A stretch of 64,000 nucleotides of DNA from Nostoc favosum CHAB5714 (GCF_020829495.1 NZ_JAIVFQ010000006.1:117611-181610); one strand, 5' to 3'. Positions 44,238 through 54,462 are shown, numbered from the stretch's first letter. Program-made: numbers and translations. The notes: a model not told the origin generated them from the letters alone.

Positions 44238-47200
44238 TTAAACAACCACAAAATTCTTTTCGGTTACTGATAATCCAGCAGATAATTGTGCAAATTGTAC
44301 CTGAGTAAACCCAGACGCACTGCCATCAAGGTCAAAGAACAATCCACCAGTAGCGCTGTTGTAGATAAATCGCTCTTCGCTAGTAGTTGCAGATGTTCCG
44401 AGGGTCAACTGACTTGTCTCAAGTGTACCTGATGAGAACCCGCCACCAAAGCCAGCAGCCGATATCTGAATCAGTTCATTAGTCGCGTTGAAGTCATAAA
44501 TAGTATCAATACCTTCATTGAAACTATTGAAAGCAAAGGTGTCAGTACCAGCTCCTCCAATTAGGCTATCATTACCTTTGCCACCTGTGAGGGTATCATT
44601 GCCATTACCACCTGTGAGTGTGTTCTTACCAGACGCACCAGAAGCTGTAAGAGAATCATTGCCATCGCCACCAGAGAGGAGATTATCGCCTGTTGAATAG
44701 TCAACAATTAAGCGATCGTTACCTGCACCACCGTCGAGCGTGTTATTACCAGAGACAGTATAAACTCCGTATGAGGAGTATAAAGAGGCTGAACCAGAGG
44801 CATTAAGAGAATCATTCCCATCGCCCCCAGAGAGTAGGTTATTGCCTGATGAATAGTTAGTTACTAAGTTATCATCACCAGCGCCACCATTGAGGGTGTT
44901 ATTGCCAGAGACAGCATCAAGATAAAACTCGCCTCGATAGTCGTTGTAGTCACCAGAGGTATTAAGAGAATCATTTCCATCGTCGCCAAAGAGCAGATTA
45001 TTACCATTTGAATAGTAAGCACTCAAGTAATCTTTACCTGCACCGCCAAAAATCGTATTATTCCCACCTGCGCCATTTATCGTATCGTTACCATTGCTCC
45101 CCACAATCAAGTCATCGTACTCTGTACATGAGATATTTAATTGTTCGATATTCTTGTAATTAACGTGACTCGTGCCTGCTGTTACCCTGCCAGTGTTAGT
45201 AGCAGCATCGAATGTCGAAGTAATTCCGTCGCTAGTAGTATAGTTATACAACGACAACAAATCGTCACCTATCCCTCCATCGATGGTATCGTTGCCGCTA
45301 TTGCCCCCGTGGAGCGAATCGTTGCCATTGCTCCCCACAATCAAGTCGTCGTAGTCTGTAGCATAAATATTTAATCCTTCGATATTCTTGTAAGTAACGT
45401 GACTCGTGCCTGCTGTTATCGAGCCAGTGTTAGTAGCAACATCGAATGTCGAAGTGATGCTCTGGGTTGCACTATAGTAAGAGAACGATAAGTAATCGTC
45501 ACCAGCGCCCCCATCTATTGTATCTTTTCCACTAACGCTCCCATCTATTTTATCATTGCCATTGCTCCCCACAATCAAGTCATCGTACTCTGTACCTGAG
45601 ATATTTAATTGTTCGATATTCTTGTAACTAACCTGATTCTTGCCTGCTGTTATCGAGCCAGTCTTAGTAGCAGCATCGAATGTCGAAGTAATTCCCCCAG
45701 TAGTATAGATACACGAGACTTCCAATAAATCGTCACCTGTCCCTCCATCTACTGTTTGAGTTACTAAGTCAGAGGGGAAAGTATATAGAACCAAAGAGAA
45801 GGAATCATTGCCATCCCCTCCAGATAGTAGGTTATTGCCAAACGCGCCATCAAACCTTCCAGAGTAGTCGTAGTAGCTAGAGACAAAGAGAGAATCATTG
45901 CCATCGCCTCCAAACAACAGGTTATCGCCTGTTGAATAGTTAGCAATTAAAGTATCGTCACCAGCACCACCGTCGAGGGTGTTATTGCCAGAGGTGTCAA
46001 ATCCGTACCTGTCAGAAGCGTAGCTAGAGGCACTAAGAGAATCATTGCCATCGCCTCCAAACAACAGGTTATCGCCTGTTGAATAGTCAGCACTTAAGTT
46101 ATCATCACCAGCACCACCGTTGAGGGTGTTATTGCCAGAGGCGGCATTGGTATTTCCCCCGTCGTAGTCGATGTGAGTCCCAGAAGTGGAGAGATTATCA
46201 TTGCCATCGTCCCCAGAGAGCAGGTTATTACCTGTTGAAGAGGTAGCACTCAATTGATCGTTACCAACACCACCATTCAGGATGTTATTGCTTGTTGAAT
46301 AATCAACACTCAAGTAATCGTAACCTTCACCGCCAAAAATCGTATCATTACCATAACTTGGATCATTTCCACTACTGCCGCCAAAAAGATAATCGTTGCC
46401 ATTAGTCCCCACAATCAAGTCATCGTAGGTTGTACCTCTGATCTCTAATCGTTCTATATTTTTGTAGTTAACCCGATTCGTGCCTGCTGTAATCGAACCA
46501 ATGTTAGTGGTTGCATTGAATGTCGAAGTCATTCTCCCCGTAGCATTGGTATAATAAGCTTGTAAAAAATCATCACCAATACCTCCATCTACTGTTTGAG
46601 TTACTAAGAAAGAGGGGGCAGTAGATGAAGCCCTCAAAGAAAAGCTGTCATTGCCATCCCCACCAGAAAGCAGGTTATTGCCTGTTGAACCCTCAACACT
46701 CAAGTAATCTTTACCAGCACCACCGTTAAGGGTGCTATTGCCTGTTGAATCCTCAGCATTCAATACATCGTCACCAGTACCACCAACCAGGGAGTTATTG
46801 CCCGTACTACCAATTAGGGTATCTTTCCCTGCACCACCAATGAGAGTATCATTTCCCGTACCACCCCGCAGTAAGTCGCTGCCACTTTTGCCGTCGATTT
46901 TGTCATTACCGCCCTGACCATTAACAACATCATCTGAGTCATCTTTTCCCGTAATGTTGTTGGATAGGTCATTGAGGAAAGTTACCGTGTTTTTGATGCC
47001 CAGCTTAGTTTCAGTGGAGTTGGCATCAAAGACATCAAAGCTGTCGGTGATACTAGTTTGCCCATTAAACAGGATATTGCCAAGAGCTGGTGTTGCACCA
47101 GTTGCTTTCTGGTTCTCCAAGTTTTCTAATTTGAAGTTTTGCAGAATGACTATGGGTTCACCTACCCCTTCAAACGCAATTTCCAAATTGCTGCCATTCT

Positions 47201-47501
47201 GGGTAAGCAGCAAATTTTCGGCACGAAAGAAGTCATAGCCCTCGAATTTTAGGGTGTCCACTTCCGCAGTGACTGCTGCTGTTGGGTTTGTTCCTTTACC
47301 GACGCCACCGAAATCGGTGATGGTATCAGTGCCGTTGAACACGTCAACGAATTTAAACTTATCCTTGCCGCCACCACCAGTCAAAGTGTCGTTGCCATTA
47401 GTAGCTGTGATGGTATCGTTGCCTGCAAGACCATTAATCGTGTCCGCTAACTCGCTGCCGACTAGCGTATCATTACCCTTGGTTCCAATTATATTTGCCA
47501 T
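44238..47501 (-). CDS. RTX (hemolysin-type calcium-binding repeat) protein
   Basis: 1087 residues. It starts at once with GG-x-GND-type nonapeptides (GTKGNDTLVGSELADTINGL, NGNDTLTGGGGKDKFKFVDV) and has many such blocks along its length (GGAGDDTLIANYSTGDNLL and similar). Between them lies a module repeated about four times (STFDAATNTGSITAGTSHVN, YKNIEQLNISGTEYDDLIVG, SNGND). There is no N-terminal signal; the C-terminus (FAQLSAGLSVTEKNFVVV) looks like a type I secretion signal, so export through an ABC/HlyD/TolC route is expected. It folds as calcium-bound beta rolls outside the cell. No enzymatic domain was seen. The DNA is internally repetitive and prone to copy-number change. Confidence 0.92.
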   Translation of the reverse strand: MANIIGTKGNDTLVGSELADTINGLAGNDTITATNGNDTLTGGGGKDKFKFVDVFNGTDTITDFGGVGKGTNPTAAVTAEVDTLKFEGYDFFRAENLLLTQNGSNLEIAFEGVGEPIVILQNFKLENLENQKATGATPALGNILFNGQTSITDSFDVFDANSTETKLGIKNTVTFLNDLSNNITGKDDSDDVVNGQGGNDKIDGKSGSDLLRGGTGNDTLIGGAGKDTLIGSTGNNSLVGGTGDDVLNAEDSTGNSTLNGGAGKDYLSVEGSTGNNLLSGGDGNDSFSLRASSTAPSFLVTQTVDGGIGDDFLQAYYTNATGRMTSTFNATTNIGSITAGTNRVNYKNIERLEIRGTTYDDLIVGTNGNDYLFGGSSGNDPSYGNDTIFGGEGYDYLSVDYSTSNNILNGGVGNDQLSATSSTGNNLLSGDDGNDNLSTSGTHIDYDGGNTNAASGNNTLNGGAGDDNLSADYSTGDNLLFGGDGNDSLSASSYASDRYGFDTSGNNTLDGGAGDDTLIANYSTGDNLLFGGDGNDSLFVSSYYDYSGRFDGAFGNNLLSGGDGNDSFSLVLYTFPSDLVTQTVDGGTGDDLLEVSCIYTTGGITSTFDAATKTGSITAGKNQVSYKNIEQLNISGTEYDDLIVGSNGNDKIDGSVSGKDTIDGGAGDDYLSFSYYSATQSITSTFDVATNTGSITAGTSHVTYKNIEGLNIYATDYDDLIVGSNGNDSLHGGNSGNDTIDGGIGDDLLSLYNYTTSDGITSTFDAATNTGRVTAGTSHVNYKNIEQLNISCTEYDDLIVGSNGNDTINGAGGNNTIFGGAGKDYLSAYYSNGNNLLFGDDGNDSLNTSGDYNDYRGEFYLDAVSGNNTLNGGAGDDNLVTNYSSGNNLLSGGDGNDSLNASGSASLYSSYGVYTVSGNNTLDGGAGNDRLIVDYSTGDNLLSGGDGNDSLTASGASGKNTLTGGNGNDTLTGGKGNDSLIGGAGTDTFAFNSFNEGIDTIYDFNATNELIQISAAGFGGGFSSGTLETSQLTLGTSATTSEERFIYNSATGGLFFDLDGSASGFTQVQFAQLSAGLSVTEKNFVVV

Positions 47502-48249
47502 AACTTTTACTATTTAAATCAATTTTTTCAGTAACTTCAGTTGTCAATTTGCTATAAGCGCTATTTTCGGGCACAAAAATTCGCCTCAAGGGTGATGCTT
47601 TCGGCATATTTTACTGCGCTAATTTTGCGACTCACTTCAAGTTTTGGTTTCGGTTTAGGAGTGTTATTGAGCCAACGCTCTTGCATTTAACAGAGGTTAA
47701 TTGAGGAATTATGCAAGAGCCGAAGAATGGTTTCTTCTTAGAGGATGTTTGAAAAGTTTTAGGGAGTCAAAAATTAAGCCAGTCGCCTCACCATAATACG
47801 GATCATAGCTATAAGCTTTGCAGTATAAGCACTACAGCTTTTAAAGCTATTGAACAGTGTCGGGATGGGGCAGGGGATTGTCCTTGGTGCAGTGCAGCGT
47901 AGCTTGCCGCCGTAGGCATCGCTGCAAACAAAGTTGAGCGCCCTGTGCAATGGCTTATCCTTCTCTAAGAAACCGCATTTGCTTGGGGTTGGGGAATAAG
48001 CTCAAAACCCAATTGCTGTGCCCTTTTGTGGAGATTGTTGACTGTTCGCTCACGATAGCACTGTTCATAATCTGTGCAAAAATCGGAAAACCCTCTTTCC
48101 CCAAGCTTTGTGCCCCCACCAAGAACTGCCTCTTCGTTGAAATCCGCTGGAATTTGGACAGACATAACTTTTTCAATTCTTTGACAAGCTCCTGTCACAT
48201 CAAGCTCTTAACTTAAAAAATATTAGTGTGGCGAAATAATTATATGTGA
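47502..48249. other. gene-poor region
   Basis: It contains a complement copy of the CCGCCGTAGGCATCGC repeat (47886-47920) and a minus frame of 66-77 codons (about 47965-48198: RERTVNNLHKRAQQLGFELI) whose end looks like a transposase C-terminus but cannot be assigned. The rest has no recognised structure. The RTX promoter should lie in the first 150 bp. Confidence 0.4.
47965..48198 (-). pseudogene. unassigned short frame, possibly a transposase tail
   Basis: 77 codons. The last 30 (CYRERTVNNLHKRAQQLGFE, LIPQPQANAVS) have the helical, basic character of some insertion sequence C-termini. The preceding part (MSVQIPADFNEEAVLGGGTK) does not fit. An alternative overlapping frame exists. No inverted repeats were found around it. 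Confidence 0.3.
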
Positions 48250-48387
48250 CAACAACCAGAAAATTTAGAAGGAAGTAATGAAAATGATAAACCTTTATCT
48301 GCTGCTGATTCAGTGCGTACTTATCTGCGCGAGATTGGACGTATACCTTTATTAAATCATGAGCAAGAGATTAATTGGCGTTGCTGA
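48250..48387 (+). pseudogene. 5' remnant of a group 2 sigma-70 factor gene
   Basis: The frame reads QQPENLEGSNENDKPLSAAD, SVRTYLREIGRIPLLNHEQE, I. The SVRTYL-EIGR-PLL-HEQE block is region 1.2 of cyanobacterial sigma-70 factors (SigB to SigE type). It lacks a start codon in frame and is cut at 48372, where a GGCGTTGCTGAA repeat begins. No sigma regions 2 to 4 follow. Confidence 0.8.
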
Positions 48388-48444
48388 ATCATGGGATAAT
48401 TTTGCTCAATTTGGAACGAGTTTTCAATGGTTTAAAACGCCAAT

Positions 48445-48445
<1 letters not shown>
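48373..48445. repeat. small inverted repeat joining the sigma and vWA relics
   Basis: AATTGGCGTTGCTGAATC at the left and TTTAAAACGCCAATTC at the right; AATTGGCGTT/AACGCCAATT is a perfect 10-bp inverted pair. The left end is similar to the family E ends. Confidence 0.6.
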
Positions 48446-48999
<554 letters not shown>

Positions 49000-49031
49000 T
49001 TATTGCAACCTTCAATAGAAGTCAAAGCAAA

Positions 49032-49112
49032 TGGAGCCGTCGGGAATTGAACCCGAATCCTGCAACCGTCCGTTTGTTGGCTTCGGAGCAGTCGAACACC
49101 AATCGCGGCCCC
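49032..49112 (-). ncRNA. ssrA: tmRNA-like RNA relic (tRNA-like domain with closed loop)
   Basis: Read on the minus strand from 49112, GGGGCCG pairs fully with CGGCTCC near 49032 to form a 7-bp acceptor stem with a G3-U wobble, the alanine identity mark of tmRNA. A perfect T arm TCGGG-TTCAATT-CCCGA precedes the 3' strand. TGGTGTTCGAC near the 5' end resembles the tmRNA GGTTTCGAC. Instead of the tag frame and pseudoknots there are only 81 nt, with CTGCTCCG and CGGA...GCAG closing a short helix. No CCA is encoded (CTCCATTT). It looks like a deletion remnant; an atypical tRNA is the alternative. Confidence 0.5.
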
Positions 49113-49233
49113 AAAACTGGGTACTGCTGAAGGAAGTTGCTAAACTAATCCCTAAAAACTAGCATCTATGCAATTGTCCAGGTTCCGAGAGGTTTTAGTT
49201 TTGCCTTTTGAGGAGGCTTTTTTCTTGATATTA

Positions 49234-49422
49234 GAACTTACGCATTGACAAAAAATACCAAATATGAGTCAAGGTTAAAAACCATATCTTTCGTAAGGGC
49301 ACAGCATTGCTGTGCCCCTACAGCATGGTCTATTTACGATCGCAGGATAATTAAGAAAAGCCTGAAAACTTCCTCAAGCTCGTTAATGCACATCAGAATG
49401 CATTTGTACAGTGCGTAAGTCC
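49234..49422 (-). mobile_element. MITE-like element, family A copy 2
   Basis: Ends GAACTTACGCA and TGCGTAAGTCC, with TA on both flanks. Nearly full-length match to 11419-11607 in inverse orientation. No coding capacity. Confidence 0.88.
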
Positions 49423-49788
49423 TAGATATTACAAATGTAATTTATATATTACATAGTGTCAAGGGGATACTACAAATTTCGCATTCCGATGCGTGTCATT
49501 TAGATTTCCTTGTTGCGAAAGTTCCTATTAATAAGGGTTATACGATTTCGGTGTAATAATGATACAAATACGTTGGTAAGGGCATGGCATTGCCATGCCC
49601 CTACGAGAAATCTATCCCTACAGCACTCAACCATTGACCGTCTATATAATTGCGGCAAGATAGCGGAGTTGTCATCTTGAAAATCTCCGGCTGATGATCC
49701 ACTGAAACTTGTGTACTAAGTTTGCTTGCTTTCTAGGTTATCCTCAAGTTTAGAAAATTGGCGTGAGATAGAAATATCGATATAAAAA
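49423..49788. other. gene-free region downstream of the cyclase-family gene
   Basis: A hairpin AAGGGCATGGC-att-GCCATGCCCCT lies near 49577-49602. ATTACAAATGTAATTTATAT is A/T palindromic near 49428-49455. No coding frame. Confidence 0.5.
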
Positions 49789-50511
49789 TTAAGGCACGAA
49801 CGCTAACACCCCCACAGGAGAACCAGAACCACCACGCAACCTGAGAATGCCGATCGCTAGAGTAGTACCTTTAGGTGGCAATTGATCCAAATTGGTGAGA
49901 TTTTCCAATACAATGCGCGGTTTCTCCAACACCAAGTGGTTAATAGCAAAACTGTTATCCTGTCCGGGGTCTACACCATGAGTATCAATTCCTACCCCTA
50001 CTATTTGCCGTTCATCCAGTAATAATTGAGTCGCATCGCTGCCAAAGCCTGGAAAGTGGGCAATTCCTTGAGAATCATGATTTAGGAATGCACTTTTATC
50101 AAACCACTTTTTTTGCCAACCAGTATTCAGTATAACTACGCAGCCGCCAGAAATTTCACCGTATTGTTCTTCCCAAGCCAGAACATCAGCAATAGTCAGG
50201 GCATAATCAGGATTAACTGCTGTGGCTTGGCGAATATCTATGACCACCGCAGGTACAACCAAAGACTGGGCGGGGTATTGGTCAATTCCCACAGCATAAC
50301 TATGAAAACTGTTAGGGGCGTTGATATGAGTAGCGCTATGTTCCCCCAAGGAGAAACGTCGCAGGTAATAGCTATCATTATTCAGTTCAGCCACAGTTTC
50401 AAATTCTACTGGAGGGTCGCCAGACCATTGGGGAATATCTATGTCAATTACATGACTTAAGTGGATAACGCGTGTATAGGTGATACTATTTTGACTTTGG
50501 GGTTGTATCAT
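49789..50511 (-). CDS. cyclase-family (KynB-like) metal-dependent hydrolase
   Basis: From the ATG at 50511 (preceded by GGGAGAGAAGAATT) the product has 240 residues; the longer frame to 50556 adds an unlikely leader. HLSHVIDIDIPQWSGDPPVE, then GEHSATHINAPNSFHSYAVG with the HxGTH-type metal site in the variant form HSATHINAP, and VVILNTGWQKKW, GIDTHGVDPG define the PF04199 family that includes arylformamidase. The family hydrolyses formyl-kynurenine or similar amides and esters, using metal bound to His/Asp residues. No kynurenine genes are near, so the substrate is open. Confidence 0.88.
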   Translation of the reverse strand: MIQPQSQNSITYTRVIHLSHVIDIDIPQWSGDPPVEFETVAELNNDSYYLRRFSLGEHSATHINAPNSFHSYAVGIDQYPAQSLVVPAVVIDIRQATAVNPDYALTIADVLAWEEQYGEISGGCVVILNTGWQKKWFDKSAFLNHDSQGIAHFPGFGSDATQLLLDERQIVGVGIDTHGVDPGQDNSFAINHLVLEKPRIVLENLTNLDQLPPKGTTLAIGILRLRGGSGSPVGVLAFVP

Positions 50512-50556
50512 AATTCTTCTCTCCCCCTGCTTCTCTTCCCGAACTGCCTCAACCAA

Positions 50557-50807
50557 GAAATATCCTGAACCGAATGGTATTGGGGCTACACCTACGCAAA
50601 GATAATACTACCATTACAACGTTTTTTAAACGATTCAACTGCAACATTTCTAGTCCTACTTCCCTGTATTAGAAGAAATAATCCCCCAATTCCTGTAAAT
50701 TTCAGGTTGTTGGGGGGGTTCAAATGTTGCAGCAAAAAGTGAATTAATCTTAGTTAACAACCAATAGATTAACTTTTGATTAAATTTTGATTAAATTTAT
50801 ATAATAT
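50557..50807. other. short gene-free spacer
   Basis: CCTGAACCGAATGGTATTGG near 50568-50585 resembles a decayed family D end (CTGAACCGTATTG). A CCCCCAATTCCTGTAAATT then GGTTGTTGGGGGG imperfect stem lies near 50683-50720. Confidence 0.4.
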
Positions 50808-50922
50808 CTACGAATCGGGTTGCTGCTTGAATGGAATCACGATCGCAAACTCGGCACCTTCTCCTGGTGCTGAAATACACTGAATTTGTCCGCCATGTTT
50901 TTTGACAACAATTTGGTAACTA
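50808..50922 (-). pseudogene. C-terminal remnant of a sensor histidine kinase
   Basis: The frame reads YQIVVKKHGGQIQCISAPGE, GAEFAIVIPFKQQPDS and stop at 50808-50810. YQIVVKKHGG---C-S-PGEG-EF-I-IP is the last segment of the HATPase domain. It is cut at about 50918, right where the IS982-type remnant begins. Confidence 0.85.
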
Positions 50923-50926
50923 ATTG

Positions 50927-51471
50927 ACGCCTAATGTGAATTAGGAAAAAAGGCGGGAGAAGTAAGAAGATGAAAGTTACCAGCTTTTCAACTCAGACTT
51001 CCCCCATGACTAGCATAGACTTTGGAACGTTAATCACAACAATCTTTGTCGATGAGAGAATTGCTGCTGAGGGTGTCTTAGAGACTGTTAAATATAGTCA
51101 TATTTACGCAGACAAAGGATTTATTTCTGCCGATTGGCTCTTCCCGCGATGCCTACGGCGGGCTTCGCCTACGCTCGTCGCACGCTTTTATCGCATCTGG
51201 ACACTCACCCGCGAGAACCAGCATCTTCAACATTCTGATGATTTGAAGCGTTTTATTAGTCGTGTTCGCCAGCGTGTAGAAGGTGTTTTTCACGAAATTC
51301 ACGCATACTGGTCGTAAGGAAAGAACGCTTACTCAACAAAACTGTTGACGGCTTTTGTGTACATATTGCTGCCAAAATTGCATCTCACACACTACGTTTG
51401 TTGCTTCGCCGACATTTTGGCATTAATGTTCTCACTTTCCAGTCTCAACCTCTTTAATTCACATTAGGCGT
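50927..51471 (+). mobile_element. IS982-type insertion sequence remnant
   Basis: Terminal inverted repeats ACGCCTAATGTGAATTA (50927-50943) and the complement (51455-51471), 17 bp. Between them is the C-terminal half of a transposase on the plus strand: VDERIAAEGVLETVKYSHIY, ADKGFISADW, then, after a GCGATGCCTACGGCGGGCT repeat insertion (51146-51180), LTRENQHLQHSDDLKRFISR, VRQRVEGVFHEI. After a frameshift near 51305-51320 it ends RLLNKTVDGFCVHIAAKIAS, HTLRLLLRRHFGINVLTF. The element is 545 bp, about half of a full IS982 copy; it is not autonomous. Confidence 0.85.
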
Positions 51472-51847
51472 AATTTTTAATTTTTTATGTTTTCCGCGTA
51501 GGTAGACAATGCTAATGTAGTAGCGAATTATATTCACCTAAGACTTTTTGGACATCCTGTGAAAATAAAGGGTATAAAAGGGTTTAATACCGACATCTAT
51601 ATTAAGGAGTCTCTAGTCAAATTGTGGTATAAAACTCTACTTTCTTCATTGTGGCTCCTGAATTCTGACTTCTAAATTCTTCTTCAATTTTCCAATTCAA
51701 ACCCGATTTCTCAAAATTGTCTTGACCGTTCAAAACGCCTCATACGAAAATCGCAAATTAAATGAGAGAAATGCTAAATGTAATATCAACACGTTGCAAC
51801 AATGGCTGGTAATCGCATTTTATATGTTATAAAGCTCACAGAAATTA
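51472..51847. other. gene-free region upstream of the GTPase cluster
   Basis: No repeats of note; A/T-rich, with TTCTGACTTCTAAATTCTTC heptamer-like units near 51662-51690. The promoter of the GTPase cluster is expected in the last 150 bp. No boxes can be assigned with confidence. Confidence 0.35.
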
Positions 51848-54409
51848 ATGTTAGGCGGAAACTACTTTATGGAACCAGATAAACTGGGCCGTTTTAAGGA
51901 GTACGGCGAATTCATCCTCCGAAAGATAGATTCTGTGCCCCAGTACCCTTCAAAACAAGAAGATTGGGTTCCAGCTAGTCTTGATGACTGTCTCCTGCGT
52001 CTGCGGTCAGCTGCCCAGAAAACTGTAGACCTTGCAACTTCACCTGTCAAAATTGGTGTGATGGGGGAATTCAGTAGTGGGAAAACTTTACTTTTAGGCA
52101 GTCTAATTGGATATGCTGATGCTTTGCCGGTCAGCGAAAACCCTACTACAGGTAATGTTACCGCCATACACATCATACCGCAAGATGACTTTGCCACTAC
52201 ACAATTAAGTAATTTTACTGTAAATTATCTTTCTCATGAAGGAGTACATGAGTGTCTACGCTTCATGCTAGGAGAGGCCAATAAACGAACAACAGCAGCA
52301 GGGCTTCCTCCTATACCAGTATCGAAACTCAACTCTGGCACAGATATTATTGGCTGGTGTGAAGAAGCATGGAATAGCAGTAACAATTTAGAGCTACGTT
52401 ATTTACTCCGAGAGTTGGTATTATTCCTGCGGGCTTATCAAGCTTATGGGGAAGTTATGTGTGGTGGGCGTTACCAGATTGATGCTACCACCGCCCGCGA
52501 AGGGCTACAGCTAGTCGAACAGCCAATGGCAATCCAAACTCTGAAATTTGAAGATTTACCTCCAGCGCATATCCGATTACCGAGTCCACCCCAGAGGCTA
52601 CCAACGAAGTTATTACAAAACAGCTTCCCACTGATCCGCCGCGTAGATATCGATGTGAAAATCTCACGGGAAATTTGGGATTTTACAGGCGCAGCCAAAT
52701 TTATTCTCATTGACTTTCCGGGATTAGGGGCTGCTAATTCGGGGGCTAGGGATACCTTTTTGTCACTGCGAGAATTGGCAGAAGTACAAACAATTTTGGT
52801 ATTGCTAAATGGTAAATCTCCTGGGAGCGATCGCGCGAATAAAATCTTCACTATGATGCAGCAGCAGCGACCGGGACAAGACCTGAAAGATTTAATTCTC
52901 GTAGGTGTGGGTCGCTTCGATCAACTACCCCTAGACAGTGAAGGTGGTGAAAGAGAACTTGACCAACTGATTGAAGATAGCCATTTACAAGAAGAAACCG
53001 TTTTCCAAAAACTCAAAGTTCTGCAAACTACCATTGACGGTGCAGAAGCGTTTACAACTCAAAAAGACCGCATCGTTTTACTGTCGCCACTGTTGGGACT
53101 AGCTGAATTGGCAAAACGTTCTAGTACTGTGAAAGCAGGCTCAACAGAGTTTTTGGCTAACTTAGACTATCCTGATTATCTAGATCGGTCTAAACGGCTA
53201 CAAGACAAATGGGAGCTATTAAGTGAACGGTTGTTAGACGCTGATCCCCGCAGTTATTTGGGCAGACAGCTAGGTTACTTTAGTCAAGATGGGGGACTTA
53301 GTAAGCTGCGGGAATTGATTCAAACCCACGTAGCGACTCATGGTCTAAAGCAACTGTATGAAGATACTCGGAGATCGGCTGATGTGGTGAGTCAGCAACA
53401 AGATCACTTGAAGGACATCATAGATGAAATTCACGAGCAAGGTATCCCTACAGGCGATAGTCCCGCCTTTATCGAGTTGCGCTTTGTGGTCGAAAGCTTG
53501 GATAAAATCTATAGGAATTTTCAAAAAGATTTAGGGAAAGAACCACTCAAAGATCGGCGCGGTGTTGTCGTCAGCGATGTAGTAAAAGACGAACTCACTT
53601 TTAGAATACTGAATTGGAACCAGTGGACTTTACTCTTTAACAAAGCCAACAATGGAGCGATCGCTCTGGCAGAATCTAAAGGTGCAGCCGGGAAATTATT
53701 TGATCGGGGAAATCGTGTCAATAGTTCTCTTCCAACTAAGAGTGACGATTTTTATCCAGTCTTTGAGAAAACCGTTAAAGAAGTAGAAGATTTTGCCCGC
53801 GATCGCATCCATCAAGCAGTGGTAGATTTGTTGAATCAATTGTCAAATTATGTAGCCCCAGAACGCGAACAATTGCAGGCATTTTTCCATCCAGATATGG
53901 AGCAAGAAATCGAAGAAAAATTTGGTTTTGAAGATGCCGATCTCTTTTACAAATTATTACTAGGATGCGATCCTAACGAATGGAAAGAAGCAATTATCTC
54001 TGAAATCACTAGTAAAAACAAAACCGTTGCGCCCGAAATCATCTTTCCCCTAGCGCGTCAAGACGAGAAACACAACGTTGGTCAAATCTTTGACTGGGCA
54101 CCAGAAAAAAGCCAAGGTTTACCTAGATCGAGCAATCATCAACTTTTAGTATTGCGGCTGCGAGATGAAATCACTGCTAGCGCCAGCCTCCATCTTGTGC
54201 AGTATGTTAGCGAAGTTAATCAGCAAATAAATTCCGAACTTGAAGGTATTTTGGATCAAATTATTCCTAGTTTGCAAAACCTTTCAAAAAAAGAAACTTT
54301 GCTGAGATATTTGGCGGCTGGAGAATTGCCATCTGAGATAGCGATTCCTACTTGGTTGCAGATTATTTCAGAACTTGCTGCTGTTTCTTACTTAGATGAT
54401 TTGAGATAA
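51848..54409 (+). CDS. dynamin-like large GTPase (SrfC-like candidate)
   Basis: 853 residues; the second Met (51869, MEPDKLGRFKEYG) is an equally good start. GTPase motifs: P-loop GEFSSGKT at 73-80, a switch Thr in NPTTGNVTAI (100-101), G3 IDFPGLG at 288-294, and a G4-like VGRFDQ near 350. The order and the spacer of about 210 residues between G1 and G3 fit a large dynamin-like GTPase with an inserted helical segment. The C-terminal half is mostly helical (YEDTRRSADVVSQQQDHLKD, EFARDRIHQAV-type) and could form stalk and paddle parts; no clear transmembrane helix. It leads a plus-strand cluster with the Hsp70-like ATPase and a third gene. Enterobacterial SrfC, also a partner of SrfB, is the best analogy. 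Membrane remodelling or protein assembly is inferred. Confidence 0.8.
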   Translation: MLGGNYFMEPDKLGRFKEYGEFILRKIDSVPQYPSKQEDWVPASLDDCLLRLRSAAQKTVDLATSPVKIGVMGEFSSGKTLLLGSLIGYADALPVSENPTTGNVTAIHIIPQDDFATTQLSNFTVNYLSHEGVHECLRFMLGEANKRTTAAGLPPIPVSKLNSGTDIIGWCEEAWNSSNNLELRYLLRELVLFLRAYQAYGEVMCGGRYQIDATTAREGLQLVEQPMAIQTLKFEDLPPAHIRLPSPPQRLPTKLLQNSFPLIRRVDIDVKISREIWDFTGAAKFILIDFPGLGAANSGARDTFLSLRELAEVQTILVLLNGKSPGSDRANKIFTMMQQQRPGQDLKDLILVGVGRFDQLPLDSEGGERELDQLIEDSHLQEETVFQKLKVLQTTIDGAEAFTTQKDRIVLLSPLLGLAELAKRSSTVKAGSTEFLANLDYPDYLDRSKRLQDKWELLSERLLDADPRSYLGRQLGYFSQDGGLSKLRELIQTHVATHGLKQLYEDTRRSADVVSQQQDHLKDIIDEIHEQGIPTGDSPAFIELRFVVESLDKIYRNFQKDLGKEPLKDRRGVVVSDVVKDELTFRILNWNQWTLLFNKANNGAIALAESKGAAGKLFDRGNRVNSSLPTKSDDFYPVFEKTVKEVEDFARDRIHQAVVDLLNQLSNYVAPEREQLQAFFHPDMEQEIEEKFGFEDADLFYKLLLGCDPNEWKEAIISEITSKNKTVAPEIIFPLARQDEKHNVGQIFDWAPEKSQGLPRSSNHQLLVLRLRDEITASASLHLVQYVSEVNQQINSELEGILDQIIPSLQNLSKKETLLRYLAAGELPSEIAIPTWLQIISELAAVSYLDDLR

Positions 54410-54462
54410 GCTAACTCAGAAAGTGACTGATTGCGATCGGGTAGGTTTATGAGGATGTATTT

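Noticed and set aside
44518..47517. Plus-strand frames rich in LP/VS residues opposite the RTX gene
   Set aside because: They are the antisense of GGxGND nonapeptide repeats.
49032..49112. Ordinary tRNA gene
   Set aside because: A canonical D arm and anticodon arm with U33 could not be drawn; a possible 7-nt loop containing TGC lacks the expected T before the anticodon. The tmRNA-like reading fits better.
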